Shown here piece by piece: positions 35,061 through 45,172 of a stretch of DNA of 58,639 nt. The notes beneath the pieces are model-generated. The model did no database searches and had not been told where the DNA came from. It worked only from the letters and a program-made list of their open reading frames with translations. Each line of letters starts with the position of its first letter. Within the stretch, counting starts at the first letter, position 1. A program made the translations under genes and the position numbers. This DNA is from Burkholderiales bacterium (lineage in GTDB: Bacteria > Pseudomonadota > Gammaproteobacteria > Burkholderiales > Burkholderiaceae_C): contig CANFIH010000006.1 in assembly GCA_947446855.1 (NCBI GenBank), positions 1 to 58,639 on the forward strand, read 5' to 3'.

Positions 35061-36923
35061 TCAACTCGGTTGATAGCCTTGAACGTGGCGCAGAAATACG
35101 GCCTTGATCGCATCGGCGTTGTTGTGCTGGGCAGCGGCCAACAGTGCATTCAGTTCTGGCTGAAGCTGCGCCCAAAGCAGAAAAGGCTCGCGCGCCTTCA
35201 TGATGCGGGGGTGCTCTGTAGGCTCGGGGTTGTCACCGATCAGCAACTCCTCATACAGCTTTTCACCGGGGCGCAGCCCGGTAATGGCAATCTCGATGTC
35301 GCCGTGCGGATTGGCTGCGTTGCGCTCGCTCAAGCCTGAGAGGTGCAGCATGCGCCGCGCCAGATCCATGATTTTGATGGGCTGGCCCATGTCCAGCACA
35401 AACACATCGCCGCCCTGCCCCATGGCGCCGGCCTGCAGCACCAGTTGGGCCGCCTCAGGGATGGTCATGAAGTAGCGCGTGACCTCGGGGTCGGTCACGG
35501 TGAGCGGCCCGCCGGACGCCAACTGCTTGCGAAACAGCGGCACCACGCTGCCACTGGAACCCAGCACATTGCCAAAACGAACCATCGAAAACAGCGTTTG
35601 CGGATGCGCCTGCGCGTAAGCCTGCAGCACCAGCTCGGCCATGCGCTTGGTGGCGCCCATCACGTTGGTGGGGCGCACCGCCTTGTCGGTGCTGATCAAC
35701 ACAAAGCGGTGCACGCCGGCGCTGACGGCCGCCTGCGCCATGTGCAGCGTGCCAAACACGTTGTTGCGCACGCCCTCGCCCGGGTTGTCTTCCACCATGG
35801 GCACATGCTTGTAGGCGGCGGCATGGTAGACGGTGGCCGGGCGGTAGGCGGCAAACACGGCCTGCAGGCGATCGGGGTTGGACACGCTGGCCAGCAGCGG
35901 CACCAGTTCCACCGCCAGGCCCTCGGCAGCGCACAGAGCCTGCAACTCCTGGTGGATGCTGTAGAGGCCGAATTCGTTATGGTCCAGTAGCAGCAACTGG
36001 CGCGGGCGCTGGCGCACGATCTGGCGCGTCAACTCGCTGCCAATGCTGCCGCCCGCGCCGCTGACCAGCACCACCTGTCCGGCCAGATCGCGGGCCAGTA
36101 GATCGGTACGCGGCGGCACCGGCTCGCGGCCCAGCAGGTCTTCAATGTCGAGCTCGCGAAAGTCCTGCACCGTGACTTTGCCACTGGTGAGGTCCGCCAT
36201 GCTGGGCAGGGAGCGCACATGCACCGGCAAACCTTCCAGCGACTGGATGATCTTGTTGCGCCGCTCGCGCGTGGCACTGGGCATGGCCAAAAGAATATCG
36301 CTGATCTTGTGGCGCGGCACCAGCGCCAGGATGTCATCCGAGGCAAAGATCGGCATGCCGTTGATACTGCGGCCGACCTTGGTGGCATCGTCATCCACAA
36401 AACCCACCAGCTTGAACTGGCCGGACACCTGCAAGGCGGAAGCGGTTTGTACGCCGGCAGTGCCGGCACCATAGATGATTAGCCTGCCGTCATGGTGACC
36501 TGACCCCAGCAAAGGGATGCCGGCAAGCCAGAAGCGGGCCATGGCGCGGCTCAGTCCTACCAATATCAGAAAGATAAGTGGCTGCAACACGCCCAAGGTG
36601 CGGGGTACTCCTTGCCAATGCTGCGTCAGCAAAATGACGGTCAGCAAAAAGGAATAGAGCAACACTGCCTTGGCAGTGGCGTTGAGAGCCGCTTGGCCGG
36701 TGTAGCGGAAGATGGCACGGTACAGGCCGAAGCGCAGGAAGATTGGCAACGCCAGCGCGGGTGCCAGTACATACACGAACCATTGGGCATCGACAGGCCT
36801 GCCCCAAACATCAAAGCGCAGACCAAAGGCTAGCCAGGTGGACACCAGGGCCAGCAGCACGTCCAGAGCAAGCACCGTCACTTGCTTGATTCCGCGCGGC
36901 CAGCCTAATACCCGTTGCGTCAT
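35061..36923 (-). CDS. UDP-GlcNAc 4,6-dehydratase of the WbpM/PglF/CapD type
   Basis: A 620-residue membrane-bound nucleotide-sugar dehydratase. Four N-terminal membrane helices are followed by a CoA-binding-like Rossmann domain ([10 protein letters not shown]) and the catalytic SDR domain ([11 protein letters not shown]). As in WbpM, the SDR Tyr of YxxxK is replaced: the segment after [10 protein letters not shown] reads MGATK. It makes a UDP-4-keto-6-deoxy-HexNAc. It is last of the polysaccharide locus, next to the sugar transferase and epimerase/reductase, and looks like the WreV-type first step of QuiNAc/FucNAc synthesis. Confidence 0.9.
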   Translation of the reverse strand: MTQRVLGWPRGIKQVTVLALDVLLALVSTWLAFGLRFDVWGRPVDAQWFVYVLAPALALPIFLRFGLYRAIFRYTGQAALNATAKAVLLYSFLLTVILLTQHWQGVPRTLGVLQPLIFLILVGLSRAMARFWLAGIPLLGSGHHDGRLIIYGAGTAGVQTASALQVSGQFKLVGFVDDDATKVGRSINGMPIFASDDILALVPRHKISDILLAMPSATRERRNKIIQSLEGLPVHVRSLPSMADLTSGKVTVQDFRELDIEDLLGREPVPPRTDLLARDLAGQVVLVSGAGGSIGSELTRQIVRQRPRQLLLLDHNEFGLYSIHQELQALCAAEGLAVELVPLLASVSNPDRLQAVFAAYRPATVYHAAAYKHVPMVEDNPGEGVRNNVFGTLHMAQAAVSAGVHRFVLISTDKAVRPTNVMGATKRMAELVLQAYAQAHPQTLFSMVRFGNVLGSSGSVVPLFRKQLASGGPLTVTDPEVTRYFMTIPEAAQLVLQAGAMGQGGDVFVLDMGQPIKIMDLARRMLHLSGLSERNAANPHGDIEIAITGLRPGEKLYEELLIGDNPEPTEHPRIMKAREPFLLWAQLQPELNALLAAAQHNNADAIKAVFLRHVQGYQPS

Positions 36924-36932
36924 GGTTTGGCC

Positions 36933-37499
36933 CTAGTGCGTAACGTTGGCGCGGTTGAGCACCTTGAATGCCGTAAGCAGCAGTATCCGCAGGTCAAACC
37001 CGAAAGACTGTCTTGCAAGGTACTCGCTGTCCAAGGCCACCTTTTGCGGGATGGGGATTTCGTCGCGCCCATTGATCTGTGCCCAGCCGGTAAGACCGGG
37101 CACCAGGGTGTGCACGCCCTGCTCCGTGCGCAGGCTGATCAGATCGTGCTGGTTGTACAGCGCGGGCCTGGGGCCCACGAAACTCATGTCACCCTTCAGG
37201 ATGTTCCACAACTGGGGCAACTCATCCAGACTGCTTTTGCGCAGAAAGCTGCCAATGGGGGTTAGATAGCTTGCCGGGTCCGCCAGTAGATGGGTCGCCA
37301 CAGCCGGCGTGCCCACGCGCATGGAGCGGAATTTGGGCATCTTGAATAGCGCGTTGTTGCGGCCCACGCGATCAGACCAATACAGGGCAGGACCACTGGA
37401 GGTCAGCCGCACGGCAACTGCCACCAGCGCAATCGGTATCAACAACACGATTGCCAGCAACACGGCGCTGACCAGATCAAAGAGACGCTTGAAGTTCAT
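36933..37499 (-). CDS. Initiating sugar-phosphate transferase (short PglC-type)
   Basis: A 188-residue monotopic phosphoglycosyl transferase with one N-terminal hydrophobic helix (about 8-30), KFRSMR, and the conserved SLDELPQLWNILKGDMS and FVGPRP blocks. It attaches the first sugar-1-phosphate to undecaprenyl phosphate. The short form without extra membrane helices is like PglC and WreU. It abuts the reductase/epimerase gene and precedes the dehydratase, so the likely substrate is UDP-QuiNAc or UDP-FucNAc (inferred). Confidence 0.9.
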   Translation of the reverse strand: MNFKRLFDLVSAVLLAIVLLIPIALVAVAVRLTSSGPALYWSDRVGRNNALFKMPKFRSMRVGTPAVATHLLADPASYLTPIGSFLRKSSLDELPQLWNILKGDMSFVGPRPALYNQHDLISLRTEQGVHTLVPGLTGWAQINGRDEIPIPQKVALDSEYLARQSFGFDLRILLLTAFKVLNRANVTH

Positions 37500-38435
37500 T
37501 TAATGGTGTTCAACATGCCTTGCCACCTGCAGCAAGCCGTCATCCAAGGATACAGGTGGTTTCCAACCCAGCAGTTGGCAAGTATGAGACATGTCGACCT
37601 GCAGCGAGAAAAACAACCGTCGCGCCACTTCTTGTTTGCCTATCAGGGCCGCGCCCAGTTCCAGCATGCGCTGCGGAACCGGTATCAGGCGCGCAGGCCT
37701 GCCCAGGGCAGCAGCCATGCGCCGCATCAAATCCGTAGTAGACACGTCTTCTCCGTCACTCACCATAAACGTCTGATTTGCCGCCGCGGGATGGTCGATG
37801 CAGGTAACGATCAGGTCCACCAGATTGTCCAGGGCAACCAGACTGCGGCGGTTGTCAATCGCGCCCAGCGGCAAGGGCACGCCGCGCTGCAGCCACTGCA
37901 CCATGGAAGCGAAATTGGCCTTCACGCCCGGACCGTAAACTAGTGGCGGGCGGATGATGACGACCTGCATGCCGGTTTGCTGAGCGATGGCGCGCAAACC
38001 GGCTTCGGCTTCCATTTTGGAGATGCCGTAGGGATCATGCGGCGCAGGGATGTCGTCGGCGCGGAAGGGATGACCCGGGCGCGTGTGCTCGCCGTTGACC
38101 TTGACGGAGCTGATAAATATGAAGCGTTTGACGCCGGCCTGGGCGGCTTCGGCTGCCAGCGCCAGTGTGGCGTCGACATTGACCTTTCGGAATTCAGCCA
38201 GCGGGTCCGCGACCGTGTCGTTCATGACATGCACCCGCGCGGCCAGATGCACCACTACATCACATCCCGAGACGACATCTGACCATTTGGTGAATGTACC
38301 CAAATCGCCGATGGCAATTGCCTGAGTCCCCGCACTTTTTCTGACGACTCTTTTCAACCTGTGCCCACTCGCAGCTAGCAAACGGCAAAGTGAACTACCT
38401 ACAAAGCCGGATGCTCCCGTAACACATATCTTCAT
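37500..38435 (-). CDS. NAD-dependent epimerase/reductase (extended SDR, WreQ/WbpV-like)
   Basis: A 311-residue extended SDR. The NAD motif TGASGFVG is at about 7-14, and the catalytic Tyr and Lys are in YGISK with the serine in FISSVKV. With the WbpM-like dehydratase and the short sugar transferase on either side, the best guess is C4-reduction of UDP-4-keto-6-deoxy-HexNAc to give UDP-QuiNAc or UDP-FucNAc, as WreQ/WbpV do. A C4-epimerase is the alternative. It overlaps the upstream glycosyltransferase by 4 nt and its stop touches the next start. Confidence 0.85.
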   Translation of the reverse strand: MKICVTGASGFVGSSLCRLLAASGHRLKRVVRKSAGTQAIAIGDLGTFTKWSDVVSGCDVVVHLAARVHVMNDTVADPLAEFRKVNVDATLALAAEAAQAGVKRFIFISSVKVNGEHTRPGHPFRADDIPAPHDPYGISKMEAEAGLRAIAQQTGMQVVIIRPPLVYGPGVKANFASMVQWLQRGVPLPLGAIDNRRSLVALDNLVDLIVTCIDHPAAANQTFMVSDGEDVSTTDLMRRMAAALGRPARLIPVPQRMLELGAALIGKQEVARRLFFSLQVDMSHTCQLLGWKPPVSLDDGLLQVARHVEHH

Positions 38436-39565
38436 GAAGCGTTTGACTTTAGCTGCGCGTAAACCGCAAGAGTCTCGCCAATGACACGCTCGGAAGAAAA
38501 CTCTGTCTCGGCACGCACGCGCCCCTTTTGTCCCATCGTGCGTCTCAAACCCGGGTTGACGATGAGCCTGTGCAAGGCGGCTGCCAATGAAGTGACCTCC
38601 TTCACTGGGACCAAGAAACCGTTTCGGCCGTCCTCCACTACATCGCGGCATCCAATCGTGTCCGTGGTGACTATGGGCAGCCCGCAAGCCGCAGCTTCCA
38701 ACAGCGACTTGGGTAAGCCCTCGCGATAGGAGGGCAGGCAGGCAATGTGTGCTTGGCGCAGCGCTGCAGCAATGTCAGCCTTCCAGCCCCACCACTCCAC
38801 GCCGCTTTTGCCATTCCAGGATTGCAGGGTTTCTGCGGGAATGGATGCCGGGTTGCCGGGATCGGGGTCGCCCACCAGCACAAAGCGGGCGGCTATACCG
38901 GATGCGTGCAACTTCTTTGCTGCGCCTAGAAACTCCAATACGCCCTTATCGTGCAGCATGCGTGCAATCAACATGACCACAGGCACGCCAACGGGCTCGG
39001 GGTGCGGTTGAAACACATTCAGGTTGATGCCAGCACCGCGGATCAGCACCGTGTCTTTTTGTCTGGCAACGCCAGAATTCACGAACGTATGAAGGTCGTA
39101 CGCGTTCTCAAAAATGACGCGGCTGCCCTTGGGATTGAGCAGCAGGCGATACGCCATCGTGACAAGTGGGCGCAACAGCCTTGCCTTTGCATCCGACGAT
39201 GAAAATGCGTAGCCCATGCCAACCGGCGCATTCACCACTGCCGCAATGCCCAGCAGCCTAGCCACGACAGTGCCGTAAAAAATCGGCTTCGCTGCAATGT
39301 GGTGAATGATATCTGGCCGCTCCTGGGCATAAATAAGGTACAGCGACCGCAGCAGCCACAGTTCACGCAGCGGATTGATGCTGCGGCGCTCAAAGTCGAT
39401 AGGAACAAGCTTTAGGCCCGCATTACGTATGACCTGACCATGGACTTTCTCACGTGTAACCACCACAACCTCGTACCCAGCATCGCTCGCAGCGATAGCC
39501 CGTTCTATGAAGTGCGAACAGAAGAACCAGTCTTCAGAGATGAAATAGAGAATTTTTTTTGTCAT
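38432..39565 (-). CDS. Glycosyltransferase family 4
   Basis: A 377-residue GT-B retaining glycosyltransferase. The N-terminal domain opens MTKKILYFISEDWFFCSH, and the C-terminal donor domain holds PSYREGLPKSLLEAAACG, the family's ExxxxxxxE region. This opening is found in PglA- and WbcM-like enzymes of polysaccharide loci. The sugar and linkage cannot be read from sequence. It is coupled by ATGA overlaps to genes on both sides. Confidence 0.88.
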   Translation of the reverse strand: MTKKILYFISEDWFFCSHFIERAIAASDAGYEVVVVTREKVHGQVIRNAGLKLVPIDFERRSINPLRELWLLRSLYLIYAQERPDIIHHIAAKPIFYGTVVARLLGIAAVVNAPVGMGYAFSSSDAKARLLRPLVTMAYRLLLNPKGSRVIFENAYDLHTFVNSGVARQKDTVLIRGAGINLNVFQPHPEPVGVPVVMLIARMLHDKGVLEFLGAAKKLHASGIAARFVLVGDPDPGNPASIPAETLQSWNGKSGVEWWGWKADIAAALRQAHIACLPSYREGLPKSLLEAAACGLPIVTTDTIGCRDVVEDGRNGFLVPVKEVTSLAAALHRLIVNPGLRRTMGQKGRVRAETEFSSERVIGETLAVYAQLKSNAS

Positions 39566-40434
39566 GATCGGTGCGCGTCGTATTGCGCAAAGCAGCGTAT
39601 CAACTGCTGCCGGGTGCTTTCGCTCACTGGCGCGCCCATACGTGTAAAGAATAGCTTTTGCAGGCCCGGCAACGCGCACAGGCAATCCACGGCCATCTTC
39701 GCCACGCCAGATGCCAAGGCAAGGTAGGCATTATTCCACTCGCGCCTCATAAAAAACATCCCGAGTTGAGCCGTCAGCAGTGCGCGTCGCGCGATCAAGG
39801 TACGCTGCAGTTGGAACGGCCCCTGTCGATAGGCCAACAAGATATCCTCCAGGCAGGCGAAGCGACTGTCCTTGCTGCTGCGCAGTAGCAGTTCCTGGTC
39901 TTCGGCCCGCCGAACCTCCGGAAGCCGGTACTTGTGCCGCTGGAACCAGTTGCGACGGCCCATCCACGTGGGATGGGGCAATGGTATGTTACGCCACGGT
40001 TGGGCGCACAGGCGTTCATGCGTGGCGGCAAACGGAAGCAGGCCGATGGTTTCGCCCTCGCCCCGGAACACCACGGCCCGGCAACCCAGGAGGTCAACCT
40101 CGGGATGCGCATGCAGAAAGGCCAGCTGCTTTTCGAAGCGCTGCGGAAAGCAGATGTCGTCGGCATCCATGCGCGCAATGAACTTGCCCCTGGCGTGGGC
40201 CACGCCCTGGTTAAGCCTGATGGGCAGCCCGCAACGCTCAGCCCCGCCCAGCACACGAATGCGCGCATCGTTAAAGGACTGGACAATTTCAACCGATTGG
40301 TCGGTGGAGCCATCGTTCAGAAAGATCAGCTCAAAGTCGCCAAAGGTCTGCGAAAGCACCGATTGCAGGGCCAGGCCCAGCGTTGCAGCCCCATTGCAGC
40401 ACGGCAATAAAACGCTTAACAACGGTTCAGCCAT
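39562..40434 (-). CDS. Glycosyltransferase family 2
   Basis: A 290-residue GT-A inverting glycosyltransferase. The donor-binding LPCCNGAATLGLALQSVL block is at about 8-25, the DxD is in ARMDADD (about 90), and the acceptor-side RAEDQELLLR block comes later. It starts at MAEPLLSVL. The C-terminal quarter is hydrophobic and may contact the membrane. The linkage is unknown. It overlaps the upstream GT4 gene by 8 nt and the downstream one by 4 nt. Confidence 0.88.
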   Translation of the reverse strand: MAEPLLSVLLPCCNGAATLGLALQSVLSQTFGDFELIFLNDGSTDQSVEIVQSFNDARIRVLGGAERCGLPIRLNQGVAHARGKFIARMDADDICFPQRFEKQLAFLHAHPEVDLLGCRAVVFRGEGETIGLLPFAATHERLCAQPWRNIPLPHPTWMGRRNWFQRHKYRLPEVRRAEDQELLLRSSKDSRFACLEDILLAYRQGPFQLQRTLIARRALLTAQLGMFFMRREWNNAYLALASGVAKMAVDCLCALPGLQKLFFTRMGAPVSESTRQQLIRCFAQYDAHRS

Positions 40435-41665
40435 GCGCGGCCTCCTGTGTATCTGATGGCTGCTTGCCAAGAAGAATCCGCTCATAGGCGTCTGCGATAT
40501 GTGCCCAGGAAAATCCGCCTTCCAGAAAGGCCTTGCGCCCGCTCTGCCCTAGGTTGGCGCGCTTTTGCGGATCAGCCATCAAGGCCTCCATATTCCTTGC
40601 CAGATCCTGTGGGCGGGGCCGCAGATAGCCGCTAGCGGCAACCGGCGCCGGACAGACTATGCCGCCACCGGTCCAACGCACAATTTCCTCGGCATTGCCG
40701 GTAGGCGTGGTCAGGAAGGGGGTGCCGGCGGCGGCGGCTTCATAAAGCACCAGCGGCGAATATTCCACATGCGACGCAAAGACAAACAAGTCGCTGGACT
40801 TGAACGCCTGTACCACATCCGCCCGGGACAGGTCGGTCAGAACGACGCGCTTTGCGCCGTCCTGGCGGCTGTTGATACGGCGCACCAACCCAGACAAGGT
40901 TGGCCTCCCTAGGCCCAGCTCGTGTACGCGCTGCCAGGCACGCCCCAGGCGCGAGCGCCGGGGGACATTGCCGTTGAGCAAGAGGGTGGCGGGACGGTCG
41001 AAGCTGGCCAGCTCAAAGGCGCGCGCCACTTCCCAATGGCCTTTGATGCCGCTGATGGAGCCCACCGTCAAAAGCAGGTAGCTGCCTGGCACAAGGCCCA
41101 TCCGGGCGCGCAAGTCGGTGACTGCGGTGTCGGCAAACTCGCGCTCGTCAGCGCCGTTGGGCAACACATGGATGGTGTCAAGACCATGGGCCTGCGCCAT
41201 GCGGATGTCGCGGTAATCGCTGGCGTAATAAATCAGGGCATCGCATTGCGCAAGCCACTGCGGCATGTGAGCAAAATAGGTCTTGTAGAGGCGCTGGTAC
41301 AGGCCCGAAAAGCCGCAGGGTATGAACACCTTGCGCGCGCGAATGGCGGGCAGCAAGTCCACCAAAGCATCAAAGGTCCACTGCTGCGCCGCTTTGATGC
41401 AAATGGCATCAAAGCCACCGGCCTGCACAAAGCGTTTGTAATCATCCACTGGGCCGGACATGCCACGCGACCAGTTGCCTGCAATCGGAAACGAAACCAC
41501 GCGCACGCCGTTGCGCACGGCGTCGGCAGGTCTCTGTGCATGTGCACTGGTGGCCACCGTGACCTGGTGCCCCTTGGTAGCCAGCCGTTCGGCAATCTGG
41601 CGCACAACCTCCTGCACGCCGCCCACGCTGGGCGGATAGTTTTCACAACAAAATAGAAGTTTCAA
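40427..41665 (-). CDS. Glycosyltransferase family 4
   Basis: A 412-residue GT-B protein. The N-terminal acceptor domain begins MKLLFCCENYPPSVGGVQ with the GG loop, and the C-terminal donor domain has FASHVEYSPLVLYEAAAAG in place of the canonical SxxEGxPxxxxEAMAxG. The sugar donor cannot be predicted. It is 33 bp after the fucosyltransferase gene on the same strand. Confidence 0.87.
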   Translation of the reverse strand: MKLLFCCENYPPSVGGVQEVVRQIAERLATKGHQVTVATSAHAQRPADAVRNGVRVVSFPIAGNWSRGMSGPVDDYKRFVQAGGFDAICIKAAQQWTFDALVDLLPAIRARKVFIPCGFSGLYQRLYKTYFAHMPQWLAQCDALIYYASDYRDIRMAQAHGLDTIHVLPNGADEREFADTAVTDLRARMGLVPGSYLLLTVGSISGIKGHWEVARAFELASFDRPATLLLNGNVPRRSRLGRAWQRVHELGLGRPTLSGLVRRINSRQDGAKRVVLTDLSRADVVQAFKSSDLFVFASHVEYSPLVLYEAAAAGTPFLTTPTGNAEEIVRWTGGGIVCPAPVAASGYLRPRPQDLARNMEALMADPQKRANLGQSGRKAFLEGGFSWAHIADAYERILLGKQPSDTQEAAHG

Positions 41666-41698
41666 TGCGCTATCCTGCGCTTTCAGGTGGGAACAAGG

Positions 41699-42565
41699 TC
41701 ATAACCTGACCCACGAAGCAGGGATAAGGTCGGGCGTGGGCCGTCCGTCGGCGAACCAGCGTCCGGGCGCAATCACCATTTTCTCGGAATGGGGGTTCAA
41801 CCAGGCGGCCCACCAGCTGAAGCTGCTGTTCGCAATAATCTGGTGGTCGCAGGAGGCCATCAGATGCAGATCGTTTACCGCATCGTTAGCGCCGTTATGC
41901 GCCACAAAACTTACATCGCCCGGGAAAGTCAGGTTTTCGCGTGCCCACTGCACATCGTCCGAGAATACAAAATAATGCGGGTCGGCAATTTGCTCTGAAA
42001 TCTTTCGCATGGCACTGGCGTAGTAATCCTTTCCGGAGGTGCCGTGCACCTGGATGGCGGACCTGTTTGTCAGATAATCACCGCGTCGGACATGCAGCGC
42101 AACAGCGCGCGACTTGGCCATGGAATTGAGAACCTGCGTATCCTGCGGACTCGGCGCTGCGTGGATTGCCAGCTCCTTTCGCAGCAATAAAGCGGTATTT
42201 TCAAAATACAGCGGACTCTGCCAATACCCGTCCAGGTAAGCATTATCGGGCGTACGCAAAATAGCGGGATCAAAATTGGCATCGCGCTCCCTCACATGCT
42301 TCCAAGCACGCGGAAACCAGGGCAATCTTCTGAGTAGGCGCCCGTGGTGTAATCCGGCGCGACGCTCTTCCGTTTCCGTCATCCGACGGGCAGCAACATG
42401 AAACTTGTCCAGCTCGAAGGTACGCGGAGTGTCTGTAGCCGGCGTTCGCCTGTACCAATCCAGATCCAAAACTAGTTCAGTGCCCCACCGGGCTGCAAGC
42501 GAGCGCCCAGCAGCATACTGAAACAGCTGGTTTCCAAGCCCCCCACACAAACGTACGACAATCAC
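41699..42565 (-). CDS. GT11-family alpha-1,2-fucosyltransferase
   Basis: A 288-residue glycosyltransferase with the GT11 motifs. Motif I is GGLGNQLFQYA (8-18), motif II HVRRGDY is at 158-164, then VFSDD and the ANSSFSWWAAWL block. It transfers L-fucose from GDP-L-fucose, normally to galactose in an alpha-1,2 linkage. The GDP-L-fucose supply genes gmd and fcl lie in the same locus. The acceptor is not known. Confidence 0.88.
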   Translation of the reverse strand: MIVVRLCGGLGNQLFQYAAGRSLAARWGTELVLDLDWYRRTPATDTPRTFELDKFHVAARRMTETEERRAGLHHGRLLRRLPWFPRAWKHVRERDANFDPAILRTPDNAYLDGYWQSPLYFENTALLLRKELAIHAAPSPQDTQVLNSMAKSRAVALHVRRGDYLTNRSAIQVHGTSGKDYYASAMRKISEQIADPHYFVFSDDVQWARENLTFPGDVSFVAHNGANDAVNDLHLMASCDHQIIANSSFSWWAAWLNPHSEKMVIAPGRWFADGRPTPDLIPASWVRL

Positions 42566-42627
42566 AAACGCGAATCCTTTCGATTCAATTTTTTCCGGGA
42601 ATAGCCGGCACCTACCAAACTAGCCAT

Positions 42628-43677
42628 CTACGAAGACAGGTTCCGCGAACGTATAACCTTCAGCCGAAACCAAAGTATGGGGCTGACGAGCTTTACAATA
42701 TTTCCAACAGCACTTTTCACACATGCACGTCGACCAAAAATGTACATTCTCAATCCGCTCAGTCGATCGGAAAATACTGCGGAGCACAGCAACGTTTCGA
42801 CTTTATTGGCTCGCTCCATAATTTCCAATGTGTCAGCAAGTTCAGTTCTGAATTCTGCATTCAATTTTGCGGCATCTGCCTTGTATCCCTGGATCACAGA
42901 ATATGCCCGCCGCAAATGAACTCGATAACCGCGCAGCAAATTTACAGCCGACTCATGGTCATTTTTTGCCTCCGCTTGTCCAGTGATACTGCCCTGGTGA
43001 ATGCGATAGCTGACCAACGGTTTACCGATATGTCCGATGCCACCCGACCAGAGTGCGCGGAAAGCAATTGCGCGATCCTCATAAACAATATCTGCCCGAA
43101 GTGCCCCGAACTTTTCATACAGCCGCTTCGTTGTCGCGTGCGAGCAGCCCATCAAGCTCAAGACCATATTTTGCGTCTGGGCCCTCGCAGACTCACCCGA
43201 GGCCGGGCTGCTCTTGCCTCCAAGCAGCACACCGTTCTCGTCAATGATGTAAACATCTGACCAGATGGAATCCAGCTTCTTGTTGCCGTGCAACCAGAAA
43301 TTTACGATTTCATCGGCCCGGCTGGCTTCGGAAACATCATCACCAGCGGCAAACAGCACCAATTCGCCATTCGCCATACCAAGCACGGTATTTATGTGCC
43401 CGCCGAGCCCCAGGTTCTTGGGGTTCCGGTTAATTACAAGACGATGCGGCCCAGTGTAGTTTTTGCACAGTTCAGATATCAACTCAAACGTATTATCCGC
43501 AGAGCAATCATCCGAAACCAGAATTTCCATATTTCCATAGGTCTGGGAAAACGCCGCCTCAAGGGACTCACGGATGTATTTTTCCTGATTGTAGGAAAGC
43601 AGCGCGAAAGTCACCAGTGGCCTATCATTTGAAAACGATTCGATTGCATTCTCAAGAATCATTTTCGAAAACTCCAT
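42628..43677 (-). CDS. Glycosyltransferase family 2
   Basis: A 349-residue GT-A protein. The N-terminal donor domain has LLSYNQEKYIRESLEAAFSQ and DDCSADNT, then the DxD-like AAGDD. A predominantly helical C-terminal third of about 120 residues (220-349) has no clear family. Its base composition is less GC-rich than the flanking genes. It overlaps the flippase gene by 19 nt. The linkage is unknown. Confidence 0.85.
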   Translation of the reverse strand: MEFSKMILENAIESFSNDRPLVTFALLSYNQEKYIRESLEAAFSQTYGNMEILVSDDCSADNTFELISELCKNYTGPHRLVINRNPKNLGLGGHINTVLGMANGELVLFAAGDDVSEASRADEIVNFWLHGNKKLDSIWSDVYIIDENGVLLGGKSSPASGESARAQTQNMVLSLMGCSHATTKRLYEKFGALRADIVYEDRAIAFRALWSGGIGHIGKPLVSYRIHQGSITGQAEAKNDHESAVNLLRGYRVHLRRAYSVIQGYKADAAKLNAEFRTELADTLEIMERANKVETLLCSAVFSDRLSGLRMYIFGRRACVKSAVGNIVKLVSPILWFRLKVIRSRNLSS

Positions 43678-45170
43678 TTATCCAACCATTGTTCAAAAAA
43701 TATTTGAATCCGTCCAGGAAAACCACCAACGTTACCCATTGCCACAATACGTGACAGCGTGTAGGCCGCAAACGCCAGCGAAAGCACCACCGTTAGAATA
43801 TCGCCCCACCAAAACCTGAGACTGACTTCCGCTGTACACAGACAAAGTGTAAATATGGTCAGTATCAGATTAAGAAGGTTGCGATCCCAACGAAAGCCAA
43901 TACGTCTTCTTGCAAAAAAATAAACCATTGGCAGAAGTGCTGCATAAGATAGCAAAAAGGCAATTCCGGTCATGTTCAAGCCAAACTCGGACAAAAACAC
44001 TTCAATAATTACACCCATCAAAACCGCCACCAGCGATTCTGCCCAGAAGAAGGCGTTGCCGGCTCCTGTGGCCAATATGACGAACCCCAATGGCCAACTT
44101 GCCACTTTGAGTATATCCCCCAATATTTGCCAGCGCAGGACACTTACTGCAGGAGTGAATTCTGCCGAATAAAGAAGATGAATGACCCAGGGTGCCAATC
44201 CGATCATTGCGATAAATACCGGCGCGCTGAGCAAGAGCGCCACTTCGGTCTGCTCATTGACCAAACGGGACGCCGCAGGGTGGTCTTCAATAACTCCCGT
44301 CAGCCTTGGATAATAGTCCGCTCCCATGGCGGTCAGGACAAATCCAATGTATTGCATTGATATGGTGTAGGCCGCCTGGAAATGGCCCAATGCATCCGAG
44401 CCGAGTGTGACATCCACCTTTACGCGTATCCAGAGGCTTACCAGGCTACCCACGATTCCGGCTCCCATGAACGGAATGCCCAGACGCAATAAATGCTTCC
44501 ATTGAAGCAGCAAGTTTTGCATTGCAACTGGCTCTACCGCCAATTTCGGCAGGCGCGCCACATACCAATGTCCCAGCAGAAAGCTCAGCAAAGGGCCAAT
44601 CAGAACGTAGGCAATCAAACAGGATTGGCCAAAGTACCATAGCAATGCACCACCGGTTATGGTGTAAAGCAGGGAACTCAGAACGCTCAGACGGGCCACC
44701 TCGCCAATTCGCCGCATGCCCTGCATCAAGGCCCCTTGCGATGAACTGGCTACCGATAGGGCAACACCCAATGCCAACCATCCAACGGCATCCACATACT
44801 GGGGGCCGCCAAGCACTTTTACCGCCAGCAATTCACGCAGTGACCAGACGGCTATTGCTCCCATGCTGGACAATAACAATGCGCCCCAGAATATCGCACG
44901 GCGAACAGCCTGCAACTCGTGTGCATCATCCTTAGCAAAGGCTTCTGCAATCTGGCGGGTGCCCGTGGTGCCAATTCCCATTGAGGCAAATGTTGCTGCT
45001 GTGGAAACCAGACCACCATACAAACTAACCAGCGCAATTCCGCCGGGTCCGATCAGTACCGCGATAATTTTTGTGCGCACCAATCCGATTAAAACATTGA
45101 CCACCGATGCGCCGCCGATAACCGTGGCACTCTTGAGAATGCGGCGATAAGACTTAATACTTTCCTGCAT
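43659..45170 (-). CDS. wzx: Wzx-type lipid-linked oligosaccharide flippase
   Basis: A 503-residue integral membrane protein of the MOP superfamily, with about 12 hydrophobic segments and the opening SATVIGGASVVNVLIGLVRTK typical of Wzx/WzxE. It flips undecaprenyl-linked repeat units across the inner membrane. No Wzy polymerase or ABC-type Wzm/Wzt pair is seen in the locus, so the export route is Wzx but the polymerase lies elsewhere or is absent. It ends 2 bp before the acetyltransferase gene. Confidence 0.85.
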   Translation of the reverse strand: MQESIKSYRRILKSATVIGGASVVNVLIGLVRTKIIAVLIGPGGIALVSLYGGLVSTAATFASMGIGTTGTRQIAEAFAKDDAHELQAVRRAIFWGALLLSSMGAIAVWSLRELLAVKVLGGPQYVDAVGWLALGVALSVASSSQGALMQGMRRIGEVARLSVLSSLLYTITGGALLWYFGQSCLIAYVLIGPLLSFLLGHWYVARLPKLAVEPVAMQNLLLQWKHLLRLGIPFMGAGIVGSLVSLWIRVKVDVTLGSDALGHFQAAYTISMQYIGFVLTAMGADYYPRLTGVIEDHPAASRLVNEQTEVALLLSAPVFIAMIGLAPWVIHLLYSAEFTPAVSVLRWQILGDILKVASWPLGFVILATGAGNAFFWAESLVAVLMGVIIEVFLSEFGLNMTGIAFLLSYAALLPMVYFFARRRIGFRWDRNLLNLILTIFTLCLCTAEVSLRFWWGDILTVVLSLAFAAYTLSRIVAMGNVGGFPGRIQIFFEQWLDKWSFRK

Positions 45171-45172
45171 TC

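Noticed and set aside
34970..35149. N-terminal extension of argB
   Set aside because: The extension overlaps the end of the WbpM-like gene and does not match acetylglutamate kinases, which start near MSDLPPIS.
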